This document shows positions 13,080-23,234 of a DNA stretch of 64,000 nucleotides, piece by piece. The translations under genes and the position numbers were made by a program. How positions within the stretch are numbered: the stretch's first letter is position 1; each line of letters begins with the position of its first letter. The stretch comes from Pararhodobacter aggregans (GTDB taxonomy: Bacteria > Pseudomonadota > Alphaproteobacteria > Rhodobacterales > Rhodobacteraceae). The notes under the pieces are model-generated. The model worked only from the letters and a program-made list of their open reading frames with translations. It ran no database searches and was not told the origin of the DNA. The stretch spans positions 1 to 64,000 of the forward strand of contig NZ_QDDR01000011.1 in assembly GCF_003075525.1 (NCBI RefSeq), in the 5' to 3' direction.

Positions 13080-14420
13080 ATGGCCAAGACGTACAAAGAG
13101 AAAGCGAAGAAGTGGAAGGCCCGCGCCAAGGCGCTGGAGGGGCAGGTCGCTGCCACCCCGGCCCCGGCGCCCAAGGCCAAGGTCACCCTCGTCTCGCCGC
13201 TCGCCCCCAAGGACGGCTTCCCGGCCCTGCCCGCCATCGCGGGCGTCGAGTTCGCCACCGCCCAGGCGGGCGTGCGCTACAAGAACCGCACCGATGTCAT
13301 GCTGGCCCGCCTCGCGCCCGGCTCGGTCGTCGCCGGGACCTTCACCCGCTCGGCCACCCGCTCGGCGGCGGTCCTCGATTGCCAGGCCAAGATCGGCCTG
13401 CCCGCCCCGGCCGAGACCGGCGCCGCGATCCTGGTGAACTCGGGCAATTCCAACGCTTTCACCGGCGCCCGCGGCTGGGCCTCGGTCAATGCGCTTTCGG
13501 CCGCGGTGGCGGAAAAGCTGGGCCTGCCGGAAACCCGGGTCTTCACCTCCTCGACCGGGGTGATCGGCGAGCCGCTGCCGCATGACAAGATCGAGGCCGC
13601 GCTCGACGGGCTGGTCGCGGGCCTCGCGCCCGGCGGCATCACCGACGCCGCCCGCGCCATCATGACGACGGACACCTATCCCAAGGGCGCCATGGCCCTG
13701 GTCGAGACCGAGGCCGGCCCGATCACCATCGCCGGCATCGCCAAGGGCTCGGGCATGATCGCGCCCGACATGGCGACGATGCTGGTCTATGTCTTCACCG
13801 ATGCGGCGATCAGCCAGAAGGCGCTGCAGACCATGGTCAGCCGCCACACCGACCGCAGCTTCAACGCCATCACCGTGGACAGCGACACCTCGACCTCGGA
13901 CACGCTCTTGGTCGCTGCCACCGGCCAGGGCCCTGCGGTGGGCAACGGCCGCTCGGCCAGCGCCCGCGCCTTCGAGAAGGCGCTGGGCGCGGTGATGCTG
14001 GACCTCGCGCATCAGGTGGTGCGCGACGGCGAGGGGGCGACCAAATTCGTCGGCATCACCGTGACCGGCGCCGCCTCGGACGCGGATGCCAAACGCTGCG
14101 CCCTCTCGATCGCCAATTCGCCGCTGGTCAAGACCGCCATCGCCGGTGAGGATCCGAACTGGGGCCGCATCGTCATGGCGGTGGGCAAATCCGGCGCCGC
14201 CGCCGACCGCGACAAGCTCGCCATCAGCTTCGGCAAGATCCAGGTGGCGACGGACGGCCTTGTCGACCCCGCCTACAAGGAAGAGGACGGCGCCGCCTAC
14301 ATGAAACAGGAAGAGCTGGAAATCGGCGTCGACCTCGGCCTCGGCAAGGGCCGCGCCAAGGTCTGGACCTGCGATCTCACGCATCGCTACATCGACATCA
14401 ACGCCGATTACCGCTCCTGA
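13080..14420 (+). CDS. argJ: Bifunctional ornithine acetyltransferase / N-acetylglutamate synthase
   Basis: ArgJ recycles acetyl groups in arginine synthesis: it moves acetyl from N-acetylornithine to glutamate, and bifunctional forms also use acetyl-CoA. The protein self-cleaves before the nucleophilic threonine, visible in GMIAPDMATMLVYV. Other family segments are NSGNSNAFTGARG and GEDPNWGRI. At 446 residues it is about 35 longer than typical ArgJ because of a lysine/alanine-rich N-terminal extension (MAKTYKEKAKKWKARAKALEG). The real start could lie further in, but a GGAG site precedes the ATG used here. Confidence 0.96.
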   Translation: MAKTYKEKAKKWKARAKALEGQVAATPAPAPKAKVTLVSPLAPKDGFPALPAIAGVEFATAQAGVRYKNRTDVMLARLAPGSVVAGTFTRSATRSAAVLDCQAKIGLPAPAETGAAILVNSGNSNAFTGARGWASVNALSAAVAEKLGLPETRVFTSSTGVIGEPLPHDKIEAALDGLVAGLAPGGITDAARAIMTTDTYPKGAMALVETEAGPITIAGIAKGSGMIAPDMATMLVYVFTDAAISQKALQTMVSRHTDRSFNAITVDSDTSTSDTLLVAATGQGPAVGNGRSASARAFEKALGAVMLDLAHQVVRDGEGATKFVGITVTGAASDADAKRCALSIANSPLVKTAIAGEDPNWGRIVMAVGKSGAAADRDKLAISFGKIQVATDGLVDPAYKEEDGAAYMKQEELEIGVDLGLGKGRAKVWTCDLTHRYIDINADYRS

Positions 14421-14426
14421 GAGGCA

Positions 14427-14447
14427 GGGTTAACAGGGCCTTAACCC
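14427..14447 (+). terminator. Terminator after argJ
   Basis: GGGTTAA (14427-14433) and TTAACCC (14441-14447) form a perfect stem immediately after the argJ stop, next to interspersed element copy R2. Confidence 0.65.
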
Positions 14448-14454
14448 GCCCCTT

Positions 14455-14505
14455 CTTTGTTCCTCAAATATCCTCGGGGGGTCCGGGGGGCAGAAGGCCC
14501 CCCGG
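14455..14505 (+). repeat. Interspersed element copy R2
   Basis: Core CTTTGTTCCTCAAATATCC followed by CCGGGGGGC (14483-14491) / GCCCCCCGG (14497-14505). This copy lies upstream of mutT rather than downstream of a converging gene, so the element is not tied strictly to 3' ends. Confidence 0.8.
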
Positions 14506-14532
14506 CGCCTGCCGCCTGCGAAAGCTCTGCTG

Positions 14533-14931
14533 ATGAAGACCCTCCTCGTCTCTGCCGTGGCCCTGATCGACGCCGACGGCCGCGTCCTCCTCGCCCAGCG
14601 CCCGCCGGGCAAAACCATGGCCGGGCTCTGGGAATTCCCCGGCGGCAAGGTGGAGGCCGGCGAGACGCCGGAAGCCGCCCTGATCCGCGAGCTGCACGAG
14701 GAGCTGGGGATCGAGACATGGCATTCCTGCCTTGCCCCCCTGACCTTCGCCAGCCATTCCTACCCCGATTTCCACCTGCTGATGCCGCTCTTCGCCTGCC
14801 GCCGCTGGCAGGGAATCGTCACCCCGCGCGAGGGGCAGACTCTGGCCTGGGTACGGGCGCGCGACCTCACCGACTATCCGATGCCGCCGGCCGATATCCC
14901 GCTGATCCCGATCCTGCGCGACTGGCTGTAG
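14533..14931 (+). CDS. mutT: 8-oxo-dGTP diphosphatase MutT
   Basis: Nudix hydrolase of 132 residues that removes oxidised GTP/dGTP from the nucleotide pool and so prevents A:T to C:G transversions. The Nudix box runs from G38 to I60 (GKVEAGETPEAALIRELHEE then LGI) with R52/E53 and E56/E57 as the metal site. GLWEFPGGK just before it is typical of MutT itself. It lies downstream of argJ with an interspersed element between. Confidence 0.92.
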   Translation: MKTLLVSAVALIDADGRVLLAQRPPGKTMAGLWEFPGGKVEAGETPEAALIRELHEELGIETWHSCLAPLTFASHSYPDFHLLMPLFACRRWQGIVTPREGQTLAWVRARDLTDYPMPPADIPLIPILRDWL

Positions 14932-15089
14932 AGGCTTGCGAAACAATCGGGCGATTATGTCCATACTGTCGCCAATCGGACGCCAATGGAACAATCAAGT
15001 TCCTGATGCCAAACGATAAATGTGACGTTTTTCTGGCGGACCTGCCGGGAATGTGGCAGAAATGGGGCACGGTGAACGAGGGACTAACC

Positions 15090-15230
15090 ATGCTGAAAAC
15101 GATCATGATCGGCCGCTACCTGAGCATCCAGGGGCAGTTCGTGCGCACGACGCCATCGGGGCTGGTCGTGGTCAAGGTCGGCAACAAGACCTTCATGGGT
15201 CGGCCGGTGCAAAAGCGCCACGCCGCCTGA
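15090..15230 (+). CDS. Small conserved protein, 46 residues
   Basis: A short basic protein (MLKTIMIGRYLSIQGQFV... ending GRPVQKRHAA) with a beta-strand-rich look. I chose the ATG at 15090 because GAGGGA precedes it; an upstream ATG at 15006 has no ribosome site. It is followed by a textbook terminator, supporting a real transcript. I recall similar short proteins in Rhodobacteraceae but know no function. Confidence 0.7.
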   Translation: MLKTIMIGRYLSIQGQFVRTTPSGLVVVKVGNKTFMGRPVQKRHAA

Positions 15231-15292
15231 GGGTTCGGCCCGGCGGCGCGAGACCGGGCGCACAGAAAAACACACCAGTGTAACGAGTGACC

Positions 15293-15325
15293 GGGTGCGG
15301 ATTCGCGAGATTCCGCACCCTTTTT
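15293..15325 (+). terminator. Strong intrinsic terminator
   Basis: GGGTGCGGA (15293-15301) pairs with TCCGCACCC (15312-15320), followed by TTTTT. It ends the transcript of the 46-residue gene. Confidence 0.9.
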
Positions 15326-15463
15326 CATGGCCTTCCCGGCCGGGGCCGGTGTGTCCTTCCCGCCTCACTTCCCGCCCCCGGCCCCGTCTCTCCGGAGAAA
15401 ATTGGAACCCTCGGCCGCTCTCGCCCGTCTAACCCTGCAGAGAAGTCTGCCAGAGAGAGTTCC

Positions 15464-16096
15464 ATGCCCCTGCTGTCCCGCCGCGCGCTGCTCGCCGGTC
15501 TCGCCACGCTCCCCGTCGCCGGCTGCGTCTTGGTCGCGCCGCCGCCGCCCGAGCTTCCCGTCCTCGACTACGCCACCCGCGCCGATGGCCGCTTCACCGT
15601 CCCCGCCGTGCCGATCGACGAGGTCCCCGAGGGCCTGCGCCGTCAGGTCGTGCCCTGGGAGGGGGAGCAGGCACCGGGCCAGATCGTCATCCTGCCCGAC
15701 CAGCGCGCGCTGCATCTGGTGTTGGAGAACGGCTACGCCCTGCGCTACGGCGTCTCGGTCGGTCGCGAGGGGTTGCTGTGGCGCGGCGAGGCCGAGATCT
15801 ATCGCACCGCCCGCTGGCCGAGCTGGACCCCGACGCCCTCGATGATCGAACGCGACCCCGCGCTGGAACAATGGGCCGAGGGCCAGCCGGGCGGTCCCCG
15901 CAACCCGCTGGGCGCCCGCGCGCTCTATTTGCGGACGGTGGCGAGTGGCCATGACGAGGGCATCCGCATCCATGGCACGCCCAGCTGGCGCTCCATCGGC
16001 CGCGCCGCCTCGTCGGGCTGTTTCCGCATGATTAATCACGATGTCATCGACCTGGCCGAACGGGTCGGCCCCGGCACGCGGGTGTCGGTGCTTTAG
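15464..16096 (+). CDS. L,D-transpeptidase (YkuD domain) lipoprotein
   Basis: Periplasmic enzyme of 210 residues that cross-links peptidoglycan or attaches proteins to it using a catalytic cysteine. The N-terminus combines a twin-arginine-like SRRALLAGL with a lipobox ending VAGC, so it is probably lipid-anchored. The YkuD signature is complete: His at ~170 in IHGTPSW and Cys at ~186 in SSGCFRM. It ends overlapping the last 4 bases of the converging TetR gene. Confidence 0.93.
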   Translation: MPLLSRRALLAGLATLPVAGCVLVAPPPPELPVLDYATRADGRFTVPAVPIDEVPEGLRRQVVPWEGEQAPGQIVILPDQRALHLVLENGYALRYGVSVGREGLLWRGEAEIYRTARWPSWTPTPSMIERDPALEQWAEGQPGGPRNPLGARALYLRTVASGHDEGIRIHGTPSWRSIGRAASSGCFRMINHDVIDLAERVGPGTRVSVL

Positions 16097-16695
16097 ACCC
16101 CGAGGCCGCGGGCGAAAAGCCGCGCCAGCCGCGCCATCGCCACCCTGAGCGCGGCATAGCTGCGCACCTGATGCTTGAGGCCGTGCAATGCCGCGACAAT
16201 CGCCTCGGCCAGCGCGGCGGCCTCGCCGTCGAAGGCCGCCAGCGTCACGCGCCCGGCCCCGGCCTCGGCCCGCAGCCAGTCGGCGATCATCCCCGCCAGC
16301 CGGGCCTCGGCCGCCTCGACCAGATCGGCGGCGGTGGCGAAATTGGCGTCGATCAGCTCTTCGCCATGCGGCGATTCGATGAGCGGCATCATCTCGGGGC
16401 CGAGCTTGGCCTCGAAGGCCCCGCGCAGCGCCGTTTCGGGGTCGAGGCCGGGCACCAGCGCCGCCTGCATCCGCGCCTCGGTCAGTTCGAAATACCCCTG
16501 CACCAGCGAGCGGAAGATGTCCTGCTTGTTGCGGTAATGCAGATAGAGCGCCGCGCGCGAGACCCCGGCGGCACGGGCGATATCCTCCATCGCCGTGCGC
16601 TTGAAACCATAGCGCGCAAAAACCTCGACCGCCGCAGCCAAGATCGCGGCGCGGCGGGGATCATCTTCATCAATCGGCAAGGTCTGGCTGGCCAT
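16093..16695 (-). CDS. TetR-family transcriptional regulator
   Basis: Protein of 200 residues. The N-terminal DNA-binding domain has the TetR helix-turn-helix (FKRTAMEDIARAAGVSRAALYLHYRNKQDIF). The C-terminal ligand domain is not specific to a known effector. It is divergent from the molybdenum hydroxylase genes across 102 bases that contain paired TGACA-type half sites, so it most likely represses itself and that operon, released by a substrate-like ligand. Confidence 0.93.
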   Translation of the reverse strand: MASQTLPIDEDDPRRAAILAAAVEVFARYGFKRTAMEDIARAAGVSRAALYLHYRNKQDIFRSLVQGYFELTEARMQAALVPGLDPETALRGAFEAKLGPEMMPLIESPHGEELIDANFATAADLVEAAEARLAGMIADWLRAEAGAGRVTLAAFDGEAAALAEAIVAALHGLKHQVRSYAALRVAMARLARLFARGLGV

Positions 16696-16705
16696 GGTGA
16701 AGCGA

Positions 16706-16763
16706 TGACACTTTCCGTCCAGTTTGTCAATTTACACACTGACATTTTTGCGCAATAGTGTCA
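16706..16763. promoter_or_regulatory. Divergent operator region of TetR and hydroxylase genes
   Basis: Nested inverted half-sites: TGACACT (16706-16712) with AGTGTCA (16757-16763), and TGTCA (16725-16729) with TGACA (16740-16744). They lie between the two divergent starts, where a TetR dimer would be expected to bind. Confidence 0.5.
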
Positions 16764-16797
16764 GAACGTAAGCGGACGGCCGATTCGGGAGGTTCCC

Positions 16798-17268
16798 ATG
16801 CCAACGACCCTGACCATCAACGGCACCGACCAGGTGATCGACGCACCCGACGACACCCCCCTGCTGTGGGTGTTGCGCGACGAACTGGGCATGACCGGCA
16901 CCAAGTTCGGCTGCGGCGTGGGGGCCTGCGGCGCCTGCACCGTGCATATCGACGGCGAGGCGATGCGCAGCTGCCAGGTGGCGCTGGGCGATGTCTGGGG
17001 CGAGGTCACCACCATCGAGGGGCTGGGCAACCCGGCGGCGATGCACGCGGTGCAGGCCGCCTGGCTGCGCCATCAGGTGGCGCAATGCGGCTATTGCCAG
17101 TCCGGGCAGATCATGCAGGCCGCCGATCTTCTGGCCCGCAACCCCGATCCGACCGACGCCGATATTGACGAGGCGATGGCGGGCAACCTCTGCCGCTGCG
17201 GCACCTACAACCGGATCCGCGCCGCCATCCACGACGCCGCAACCCAGATGCGGGAGGACGCGATATGA
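16798..17268 (+). CDS. (2Fe-2S) small subunit of a molybdenum hydroxylase
   Basis: Electron-transfer subunit of 156 residues, as in isoquinoline 1-oxidoreductase IorA or aldehyde dehydrogenase small subunits. Plant-ferredoxin-type cysteines occur in [12 protein letters not shown] with a partner in RSCQ. A second cluster is carried by CGYCQSGQ and CRCGTY. It passes electrons from the Mo site of the next gene to an acceptor, probably a cytochrome since no FAD subunit is present. A GGGAGG site precedes the start, and its stop overlaps the ATG of the large subunit. Confidence 0.93.
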   Translation: MPTTLTINGTDQVIDAPDDTPLLWVLRDELGMTGTKFGCGVGACGACTVHIDGEAMRSCQVALGDVWGEVTTIEGLGNPAAMHAVQAAWLRHQVAQCGYCQSGQIMQAADLLARNPDPTDADIDEAMAGNLCRCGTYNRIRAAIHDAATQMREDAI

Positions 17269-19493
17269 GCCGCCTTGGCACCATCACCCGCCGCAGCTTT
17301 CTGGTCGGCGCCGCCGCCATCACCGGGGGCGTGGCCTTCGGCGTCTGGAAGGTCCGCCAGCCCATCCCCAACCCGCTGGACCCCGGCCAGGGCGCGGCGA
17401 TGAACGCCTATCTGGTGATCGACCAGGACGGCATCACCGTGGTCTCGGGCCGCGCCGACATGGGCCAAGGGGCGCAATCCTCGCTGGCCATGCTGGTGGC
17501 CGAGGAACTGGACGTCGACTGGCAGGAGGTCCGCGTGGCCCATGGCCCGGCCTCGGCCGCCTATTACAACGCGGCGATGGGGGAATCGCTGTTCCCGGTG
17601 CCCGATTACGCCATGTCCGACTGGATGCGCAGCCTCGGCGGCGCGGTGGGCGAGGTCGGCAAGCTGCTCGGCACGCAGATCACCGGCGGCTCGACCTCGA
17701 TCCGCGACGGCTACGAGAAGATGCGCCACGCCGGGGCCTCGGCCCGCGAGGCGCTGAAACTGGCCGCCAGCGCCCGGCTCGATGTTCCCGTGGCCCGGCT
17801 CAGGACCGAAGCGGGCGCCGTGGTCGCCCCGGACGGCACGCGGCTCGCCTATGCCGAGCTGGCCGAGGCCGCCGCGCGGATCGAACCGCCGCAGGTTGAT
17901 CCCCGGCCGCGCGCCGAGTGGCGGCTGATCGGCACCGAGGTGCCGCGCGCCGACATGCCGGCCAAGGTCACCGGCACCCAGGCCTATGGCATCGACACCC
18001 GCCTGCCGGGGATGAAATTCGCCACGATCCGCATGACCCCGCGCCTCGGTGGCACAATGCGCAGCGTCGATACCGCCCCGGCGCTGGCCGTGCCGGGGGT
18101 CGAGCGGGTCATCGACCTCGGCACCGGCGTGGCGGTGATCGCCCGCAACACCTGGGCGGCGTTCCAGGGCGCCGAGGCGCTGGCGCCCGACTGGTCCGAG
18201 GCCCCCTACCCCGCCGATCAGGCGGCGATCATGGCCACCATCGAGGCCGCCTTCGACGACAGCCCCAATTCCACCATGCGCGACGACGGCGACGAGGATC
18301 AGCCCGGCACCGAGATCAGCGCCGAGTACCGCCTGCCCTATCTGGCCCATGCGCCGATGGAACCGCAGAACGCCACCGCCCTCTGGGACGGGGACCGGCT
18401 GACCCTCTGGTCGCCGAACCAGTCGCCCCTGCTGCAGGAGCGCCGCGTGGCCGAGGCGCTGGGGATCGAGCGCGAGGCGGTGACCGTCAACACCACCGCC
18501 ATGGGCGGCGGCTTCGGTCGGCGCGGGGAGTATGACTTCTCGGTCTTGGCGGCGCGGGTCGCGCGGGAAATGCCCGGCACGCCCGTGCAAGTCACCTGGT
18601 CGCGGGAAGAGGACATGACGCATGACTTCTTCCGCCCGGCGGTGATCGCCCGGATGCGCGGCAAGGTCGACGGCGGCCGGGCCACGCTTCTGGACGGCCA
18701 GATCGCCGGGCAAGGGGTGATGGGCCAGCTGCTGCCGCGCTATTTCGGCTTCTCGGCGATGGGGCCGGACCGGGCGCTGGTCGAGGGGCTCTTCGATCAG
18801 CCCTATGCCATCCCGCGCTACCGCATCCGCGGCTACACGGCCGACCTGCCGCTGCCGATCGGCCCCTGGCGCTCGGTCGGCTCCAGCCACAACGGCTTCG
18901 TGATGGAGAGTTTCATCGACGAGCTGGCCCATGAGGCAGGCCGCGACCCGCTGGACTTCCGGCTGGACCTGGCGCGCCCGGAAAGCCCGGTGGCGGCGGG
19001 CGTGCTGGAGGCGGTGCGCGCGATGTCGGACTGGGACGCGCCCCGCGCGCCCGGCACGGCGCTGGGCGTGGCCATGGTCTGGTCCTTCGGCACGCCGGTG
19101 GCGCAGGTGATCGAACTGGTGCAGGAGGACGCGGGCATCCGCATCGCCCGCGCCTGGATCGCCTGCGACGCGGGCATCGCCATCGACCCGCAGAACCTGC
19201 GGGCGCAGATGGAGGGCGGGCTGATCTACGGGCTCTCGGCGGCGGTGCACGGACAGATCACCTTCGCCGACGGGATGGTGGAACAGCGCAACTTCCCCGA
19301 CACCGACGGGCTGCGCATGCCCGGCGCGCCGCGGATCGAGACGCGGATCCTGCAGGACAATCCCCATATCGGCGGCGTCGGCGAACCCGGCACCCCGCCC
19401 GCCGCCCCGGCGCTGGCCAATGCCCTCTTCGCCCTGACCGGGACGCGGGCGCGGGAACTGCCGCTGGACCGGACCTTCCGCTTCATCCTCTGA
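17265..19493 (+). CDS. Molybdopterin-binding large subunit (xanthine dehydrogenase/IorB family)
   Basis: Catalytic subunit of 742 residues that hydroxylates an aromatic heterocycle or aldehyde using Mo-cytosine dinucleotide. A twin-arginine signal ([19 protein letters not shown]) implies export of the folded complex, as for the IorB subgroup. Cofactor motifs include [13 protein letters not shown], and the catalytic glutamate lies in [10 protein letters not shown] near the C-terminus. It forms a two-gene operon with the small subunit. The missing CoxM-type FAD subunit points to periplasmic electron transfer. Substrate unknown. Confidence 0.93.
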   Translation: MSRLGTITRRSFLVGAAAITGGVAFGVWKVRQPIPNPLDPGQGAAMNAYLVIDQDGITVVSGRADMGQGAQSSLAMLVAEELDVDWQEVRVAHGPASAAYYNAAMGESLFPVPDYAMSDWMRSLGGAVGEVGKLLGTQITGGSTSIRDGYEKMRHAGASAREALKLAASARLDVPVARLRTEAGAVVAPDGTRLAYAELAEAAARIEPPQVDPRPRAEWRLIGTEVPRADMPAKVTGTQAYGIDTRLPGMKFATIRMTPRLGGTMRSVDTAPALAVPGVERVIDLGTGVAVIARNTWAAFQGAEALAPDWSEAPYPADQAAIMATIEAAFDDSPNSTMRDDGDEDQPGTEISAEYRLPYLAHAPMEPQNATALWDGDRLTLWSPNQSPLLQERRVAEALGIEREAVTVNTTAMGGGFGRRGEYDFSVLAARVAREMPGTPVQVTWSREEDMTHDFFRPAVIARMRGKVDGGRATLLDGQIAGQGVMGQLLPRYFGFSAMGPDRALVEGLFDQPYAIPRYRIRGYTADLPLPIGPWRSVGSSHNGFVMESFIDELAHEAGRDPLDFRLDLARPESPVAAGVLEAVRAMSDWDAPRAPGTALGVAMVWSFGTPVAQVIELVQEDAGIRIARAWIACDAGIAIDPQNLRAQMEGGLIYGLSAAVHGQITFADGMVEQRNFPDTDGLRMPGAPRIETRILQDNPHIGGVGEPGTPPAAPALANALFALTGTRARELPLDRTFRFIL

Positions 19494-19513
19494 CCGCGAC
19501 GCCCGCCGCGACC

Positions 19514-19538
19514 CCGGGAGGGTTTTGCACCCTCCCGG
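19514..19538 (+). terminator. Terminator of the hydroxylase operon
   Basis: CCGGGAGGGT (19514-19523) and ACCCTCCCGG (19529-19538) form a perfect 10-bp stem with a 5-base loop, 20 bases after the large-subunit stop. It forms the stem of interspersed element copy R3a. Confidence 0.8.
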
Positions 19539-19546
19539 ACCCTCCC

Positions 19547-19644
19547 GCAGGATATTTGAGGAACAAAGATCAAGGTTAATAAGGGCTTAAGCCCCATCTT
19601 TGTTCTGCAAATATCCCGGGGGGTCCGGGGGGCTGGCCCCCCGG
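19547..19644. repeat. Two facing interspersed element copies (R3a, R3b)
   Basis: R3a core GCAGGATATTTGAGGAACAAAGAT-like (19547-19570) and R3b ATCTTTGTTCTGCAAATATCC (19596-19616) face each other around the palindrome GGGCTTAAGCCC (19583-19594). R3b ends in the stem CCGGGGGGC (19625-19633) / GCCCCCCGG (19636-19644). Each copy follows one of two convergent genes. Confidence 0.85.
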
Positions 19645-19666
19645 CTGCCCACGACGGGGGCAGAGC

Positions 19667-20863
19667 CTAGTCAGCGCGCGCTCCCACCGCCGCCCCGTCG
19701 CGAAGCGTCGCGGCGGGGTAGAGGATCACCGCCTCGCCCTCGTCGAGCCCGCCCAGAACCTCGGCCATGCCTTCGGCCTGCTGGCCGATCGCGACCGGGG
19801 TTTGCACCGCGCGGCCGTCCAGCGCCCGGAACACCGCCCAGCCGCCCTCGACCCGGAAGAGCGCGGCCTGCGGCACCAGCAGCAGGTCCGCGCCCTCCCA
19901 GACCACCACCCGCACGAAGACCCGGTAGCGGTCGCCCAGCCCCGGGCGCGCCTCGGGCGGGGTGGTGAAATCGAGCCTGAGCCGCACGCGCTGTTCCTCG
20001 ATCCCCAGGGCCGAGACGCGGGTGAAGGCGGCGGGCTCGATCCGGCGCACCACGGCGTCGAGCTGACCCGCGCCGCCCCAGCGTTCGATCAGTGCCGGCG
20101 CGCCCTCGGCCACCCGCACGGCGTCGGTGGACAGCAGGTCCGTCTCCAGATCCAGATCCCCCAGATCGCCCAGCGCCAGCAGCGGCGCGCCGGCGGCGAC
20201 CAGCCGCGACGAGGGGTCCTCGACCGAGAGCACCGTCCCCGAGATCGGCGCGAAGAGCCGCACCGCCGAGGTCACGCCCTCGTCGCCCCCCGGTTCCATC
20301 AGCTGCACCCGGGTCCGGCCCAGCACCGCCTGTTGCAGGTCCCGTTCCTGCCGCGCCGCCGCCAGCGCCTGCGACGCCTCGGTGAAGGCGGTCTCCACCT
20401 CCTCGAGCGCGTGTTGCGAGATCGTGCCCGAGGCGCGCAGCGCCCGCGCCCGCTGCAACTCGCCCTGCGCCCGGCTGACCGCGCTGAGTGCGCCGCGCAG
20501 ATTGGTTTCGGCCAGCGCCAGCGCGGCTTCCGCCTCGCGCACCGCCGCCTCGGCCTGGGCGCGGCTGCGGGCGTCCATCAGCGCGGGCGCCGCCGGGCGG
20601 ATCACCGCCAGCACCGTCTCGCCCCGCACCACCGCATCGCCCACCGCCACCGGCGAGCGCTCGACGATCCCGGCGATGGGCGCGGTGACCGAATAGGGTT
20701 CGCGCACCCGGGTGATCCCCTCGGCCGAGACGGTGACGCGCAGATCGCCCCGCGTCACGGTCGCGAAATCCACCGCCGCGGGCATGGGCCAGAGCGCCCA
20801 GCCTAGCCCGCCCGCCAGCACCAGGGCGCCGCCCGCGACCGCGATCCGCCGTGTCCAGCTCAT
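19667..20863 (-). CDS. Periplasmic adaptor (HlyD/RND-type) of an ABC exporter
   Basis: Membrane-fusion protein of 398 residues with one N-terminal anchor (GGALVLAGGLGWALWPM). Barrel-sandwich halves (VTAPIAGIVERSPVAVGDAV... and LFAPISGTVLSVEDPSSR) flank a long alpha-hairpin rich in Ala/Glu/Arg. It links the inner-membrane permease to the periplasm or an outer-membrane channel. Last gene of an ATPase-permease-adaptor operon, transcribed 10 bases after the permease. The arrangement resembles DevBCA/MacAB exporters. Confidence 0.9.
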   Translation of the reverse strand: MSWTRRIAVAGGALVLAGGLGWALWPMPAAVDFATVTRGDLRVTVSAEGITRVREPYSVTAPIAGIVERSPVAVGDAVVRGETVLAVIRPAAPALMDARSRAQAEAAVREAEAALALAETNLRGALSAVSRAQGELQRARALRASGTISQHALEEVETAFTEASQALAAARQERDLQQAVLGRTRVQLMEPGGDEGVTSAVRLFAPISGTVLSVEDPSSRLVAAGAPLLALGDLGDLDLETDLLSTDAVRVAEGAPALIERWGGAGQLDAVVRRIEPAAFTRVSALGIEEQRVRLRLDFTTPPEARPGLGDRYRVFVRVVVWEGADLLLVPQAALFRVEGGWAVFRALDGRAVQTPVAIGQQAEGMAEVLGGLDEGEAVILYPAATLRDGAAVGARAD

Positions 20864-20873
20864 CCGCCTCTCC

Positions 20874-23234
20874 TCATTCCCGCGCCTTCAGCGCCATTGC
20901 CAGATCCACCCGGTCGAGCCGCCGCCGGACCAGCAGCACCGCCCCCAGCGAGGCCGCGAAGACCGCCAGCGCCGCCATCGCATAGGTGCGCCGGGTGATG
21001 ACGAAGGGGATCGAGATCAGATCGCTCGACATCGCCCCGACCAGCCCCGCCGCCAGCCCGTAGCCCAGCGCCCAGCCCAGCGGGATCGCCAGCAGCGTCA
21101 GCAGCATGATCTCGCCCACCAGCACGAAGCCCACCTCCCCGCGGGTGAAGCCCAGCACCCTGAGCGAGGCCAGCTCGTGGCTGCGTTCCGAGACCTGGAT
21201 GCGTGCGGCGTTATAGACCACACCCACCGCCGTCATCAGCCCGATGATGGTCTGCAGGGTCAGCATGGTCACCATGCTGGTCTGCAGGGTGGCGTCGAAC
21301 TGGCGGCGCACCTCGTGCCAGTCGGTCAGCCCTGCGACCGCGGGCACCGACTTGATCGCCGAGGTGAGGGCGGGCAACGCCTCGGGGTCGGCCAGCAGAT
21401 GGATGCGGTTGACCTGCGGCGCCACGCCCATCGCCGCAAAGAGGGGGGCGGCGGCGATATGCGCCTCCTGCCCCATGCCCTGGGCGATGATCCGGGCGAC
21501 CGGCAGGTCCAGCACCGCGCGCGGCGCCGCCAGCATCTCCAGCCGCAGGCTGTCGCCCACCGCCACATCCAGCGCCGCCGCCAGCCGCTCGGGCAGCACC
21601 AGCCCCTCGGCGGGCAGCGGCACGTCCTGCCCGCTGTCGTCCAGAAGCCGTGCCAGCGTCTCGCCCTCGACATGGGCCGAGACCGCGGTCAGCCGTTCGC
21701 GATGGCCATGCACCAGCCGCACCGGCATCGAAAAGGCGCCCTCGGCCTGCCGCACGCCGGGCAGGCCGAGCGCGTCCAGCACCGCGCGCTCGGGCTGGGC
21801 CCGCGACAGGACCAGCGTGACCTGCTGGCGGTTCGACTGGGTGAACAGCGTATCGGCCATGATCTGCACGGAATCGATCATGAAATAACTCGCGACCAGC
21901 AGCGCGACCGAGGTCATGACGCCGAAGAGCGTGATCGCCGCCCGTCCCGGCCAGCGCAGGATCGAGCGCAGGATCATCATGCTGGTCTGCCGCACCCTGA
22001 GCGCGCTGACCGCCCGGTCGAGCCATCCGCGCGAGAAGGCAGGCGGCGCGGGGGGCGACATCGCCTCGGCCGGGGGCAGCCGGACCGAGGCCCGGACCGC
22101 CTGCAACCCGCCCAGCGCCGCCGTGGCCAGCCCCAGCCCGCCCGCCAGCAGCATCGCGCCGGTGGCCGGGTCGCGCAGATAGACCGGGAAGCGGAAATAC
22201 TGCTGGTACTGGGCGATCAGCCCGCTGCCGATCCATTGCCCGGCCAGCACCCCCAGCCCGACCCCGGTGACCCCGATCAGCAGCGCCAGCTTCAGGTAAT
22301 GCCAGGCGATCCCGGCCGAGCCATAGCCGATGGCCTTAAGAAGGCCGATCTGGGTGCGCTCCATCTTGATAAGCCGCCCCAGCACCATGTTGACCAGAAA
22401 GGCCGCGACCAGCAGGAAGATCGGCGGGATGGTGGTGGCCATGACCGTGAGCTGGCTCATCTCGCCCTCCAGAAAGGCGTGGCTCATCTGCCGGTCACGG
22501 CCATAGGCGCCGGTCCCGCCGTAAGGGTCGATCAGCCGGTCCAGCGCCGCGATCACCGCGCGTTCATCGGCGCCCCGGGTCAGGCGCAGGGCGATCTCGT
22601 TGACCGCGCCGCCCATGTCCATCGACGCCTCGGCCGCCGCCTGCCCCATCCAGACCACGCCATAGCGCCGGTCGTCGGGCATCATGGCACCCGGCGCGAT
22701 CGTGTAGACGAATTCGGGCGACAGAACCCAGCCGGTGACAATCAGCTCCCTCAGCCGCCCGTTCAGCACGGCGCGGAAACGGGTGCCGGGCTGCAGGCCA
22801 TTGGCCTCGCCGAAGGGTTCGTTGATCGCCACCTCGTCGGGCTGCAGCGGATCGGGCAGGCGTCCCCGGCGCAGCACCGGCAGGTTCAGCACGGCCCCCG
22901 TCGCCGGCAGCGAGACGATCCGCGCCGAAGCCGGGGCCTCCTGCCCCGCCAGATCCAGCACCGCCTGAAAACCGATCCGCCCTTCGGCCTGCGCCACGCC
23001 GTCGAGCGCCTGCGCCCCGGCCACCAGCGAGGCGGGGGCCCTTGTCAGCGAGGCGAAGACATCGGCGAAGCGGGCACGTTCGTAATAGGCGGCCTGCGTG
23101 CCGCCGAGCGTGGCCCGGGTCATCGACATGCCGACCATCATCAGGATGCCGCAGGCCAGCACCGCGGCGATGGCCAAAGCCTGGGCCCAGACCCGCCGCA
23201 GATCGCGCAGCATCTTGCGGTCGAGCGCCCTCAC
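20874..23234 (-). CDS. FtsX-like ABC permease
   Basis: Inner-membrane permease of 786 residues with two FtsX domains and two large periplasmic parts, the architecture of mechanotransmitting type VII ABC systems. Helices are seen at residues ~15-35 ([19 protein letters not shown]), three around the middle and three at the C-terminus. FRDX-like [14 protein letters not shown] marks the last domain. It overlaps the ATPase gene by 4 bases. Such systems extrude lipids, peptides or lipoproteins; the substrate is not evident. Confidence 0.9.
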   Translation of the reverse strand: MRALDRKMLRDLRRVWAQALAIAAVLACGILMMVGMSMTRATLGGTQAAYYERARFADVFASLTRAPASLVAGAQALDGVAQAEGRIGFQAVLDLAGQEAPASARIVSLPATGAVLNLPVLRRGRLPDPLQPDEVAINEPFGEANGLQPGTRFRAVLNGRLRELIVTGWVLSPEFVYTIAPGAMMPDDRRYGVVWMGQAAAEASMDMGGAVNEIALRLTRGADERAVIAALDRLIDPYGGTGAYGRDRQMSHAFLEGEMSQLTVMATTIPPIFLLVAAFLVNMVLGRLIKMERTQIGLLKAIGYGSAGIAWHYLKLALLIGVTGVGLGVLAGQWIGSGLIAQYQQYFRFPVYLRDPATGAMLLAGGLGLATAALGGLQAVRASVRLPPAEAMSPPAPPAFSRGWLDRAVSALRVRQTSMMILRSILRWPGRAAITLFGVMTSVALLVASYFMIDSVQIMADTLFTQSNRQQVTLVLSRAQPERAVLDALGLPGVRQAEGAFSMPVRLVHGHRERLTAVSAHVEGETLARLLDDSGQDVPLPAEGLVLPERLAAALDVAVGDSLRLEMLAAPRAVLDLPVARIIAQGMGQEAHIAAAPLFAAMGVAPQVNRIHLLADPEALPALTSAIKSVPAVAGLTDWHEVRRQFDATLQTSMVTMLTLQTIIGLMTAVGVVYNAARIQVSERSHELASLRVLGFTRGEVGFVLVGEIMLLTLLAIPLGWALGYGLAAGLVGAMSSDLISIPFVITRRTYAMAALAVFAASLGAVLLVRRRLDRVDLAMALKARE

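Noticed and set aside
17205-19367. 720-codon frame antisense to the molybdenum hydroxylase
   Set aside because: Shadow frame with Arg/Gly/His-rich composition; the opposite strand has clear cofactor motifs.
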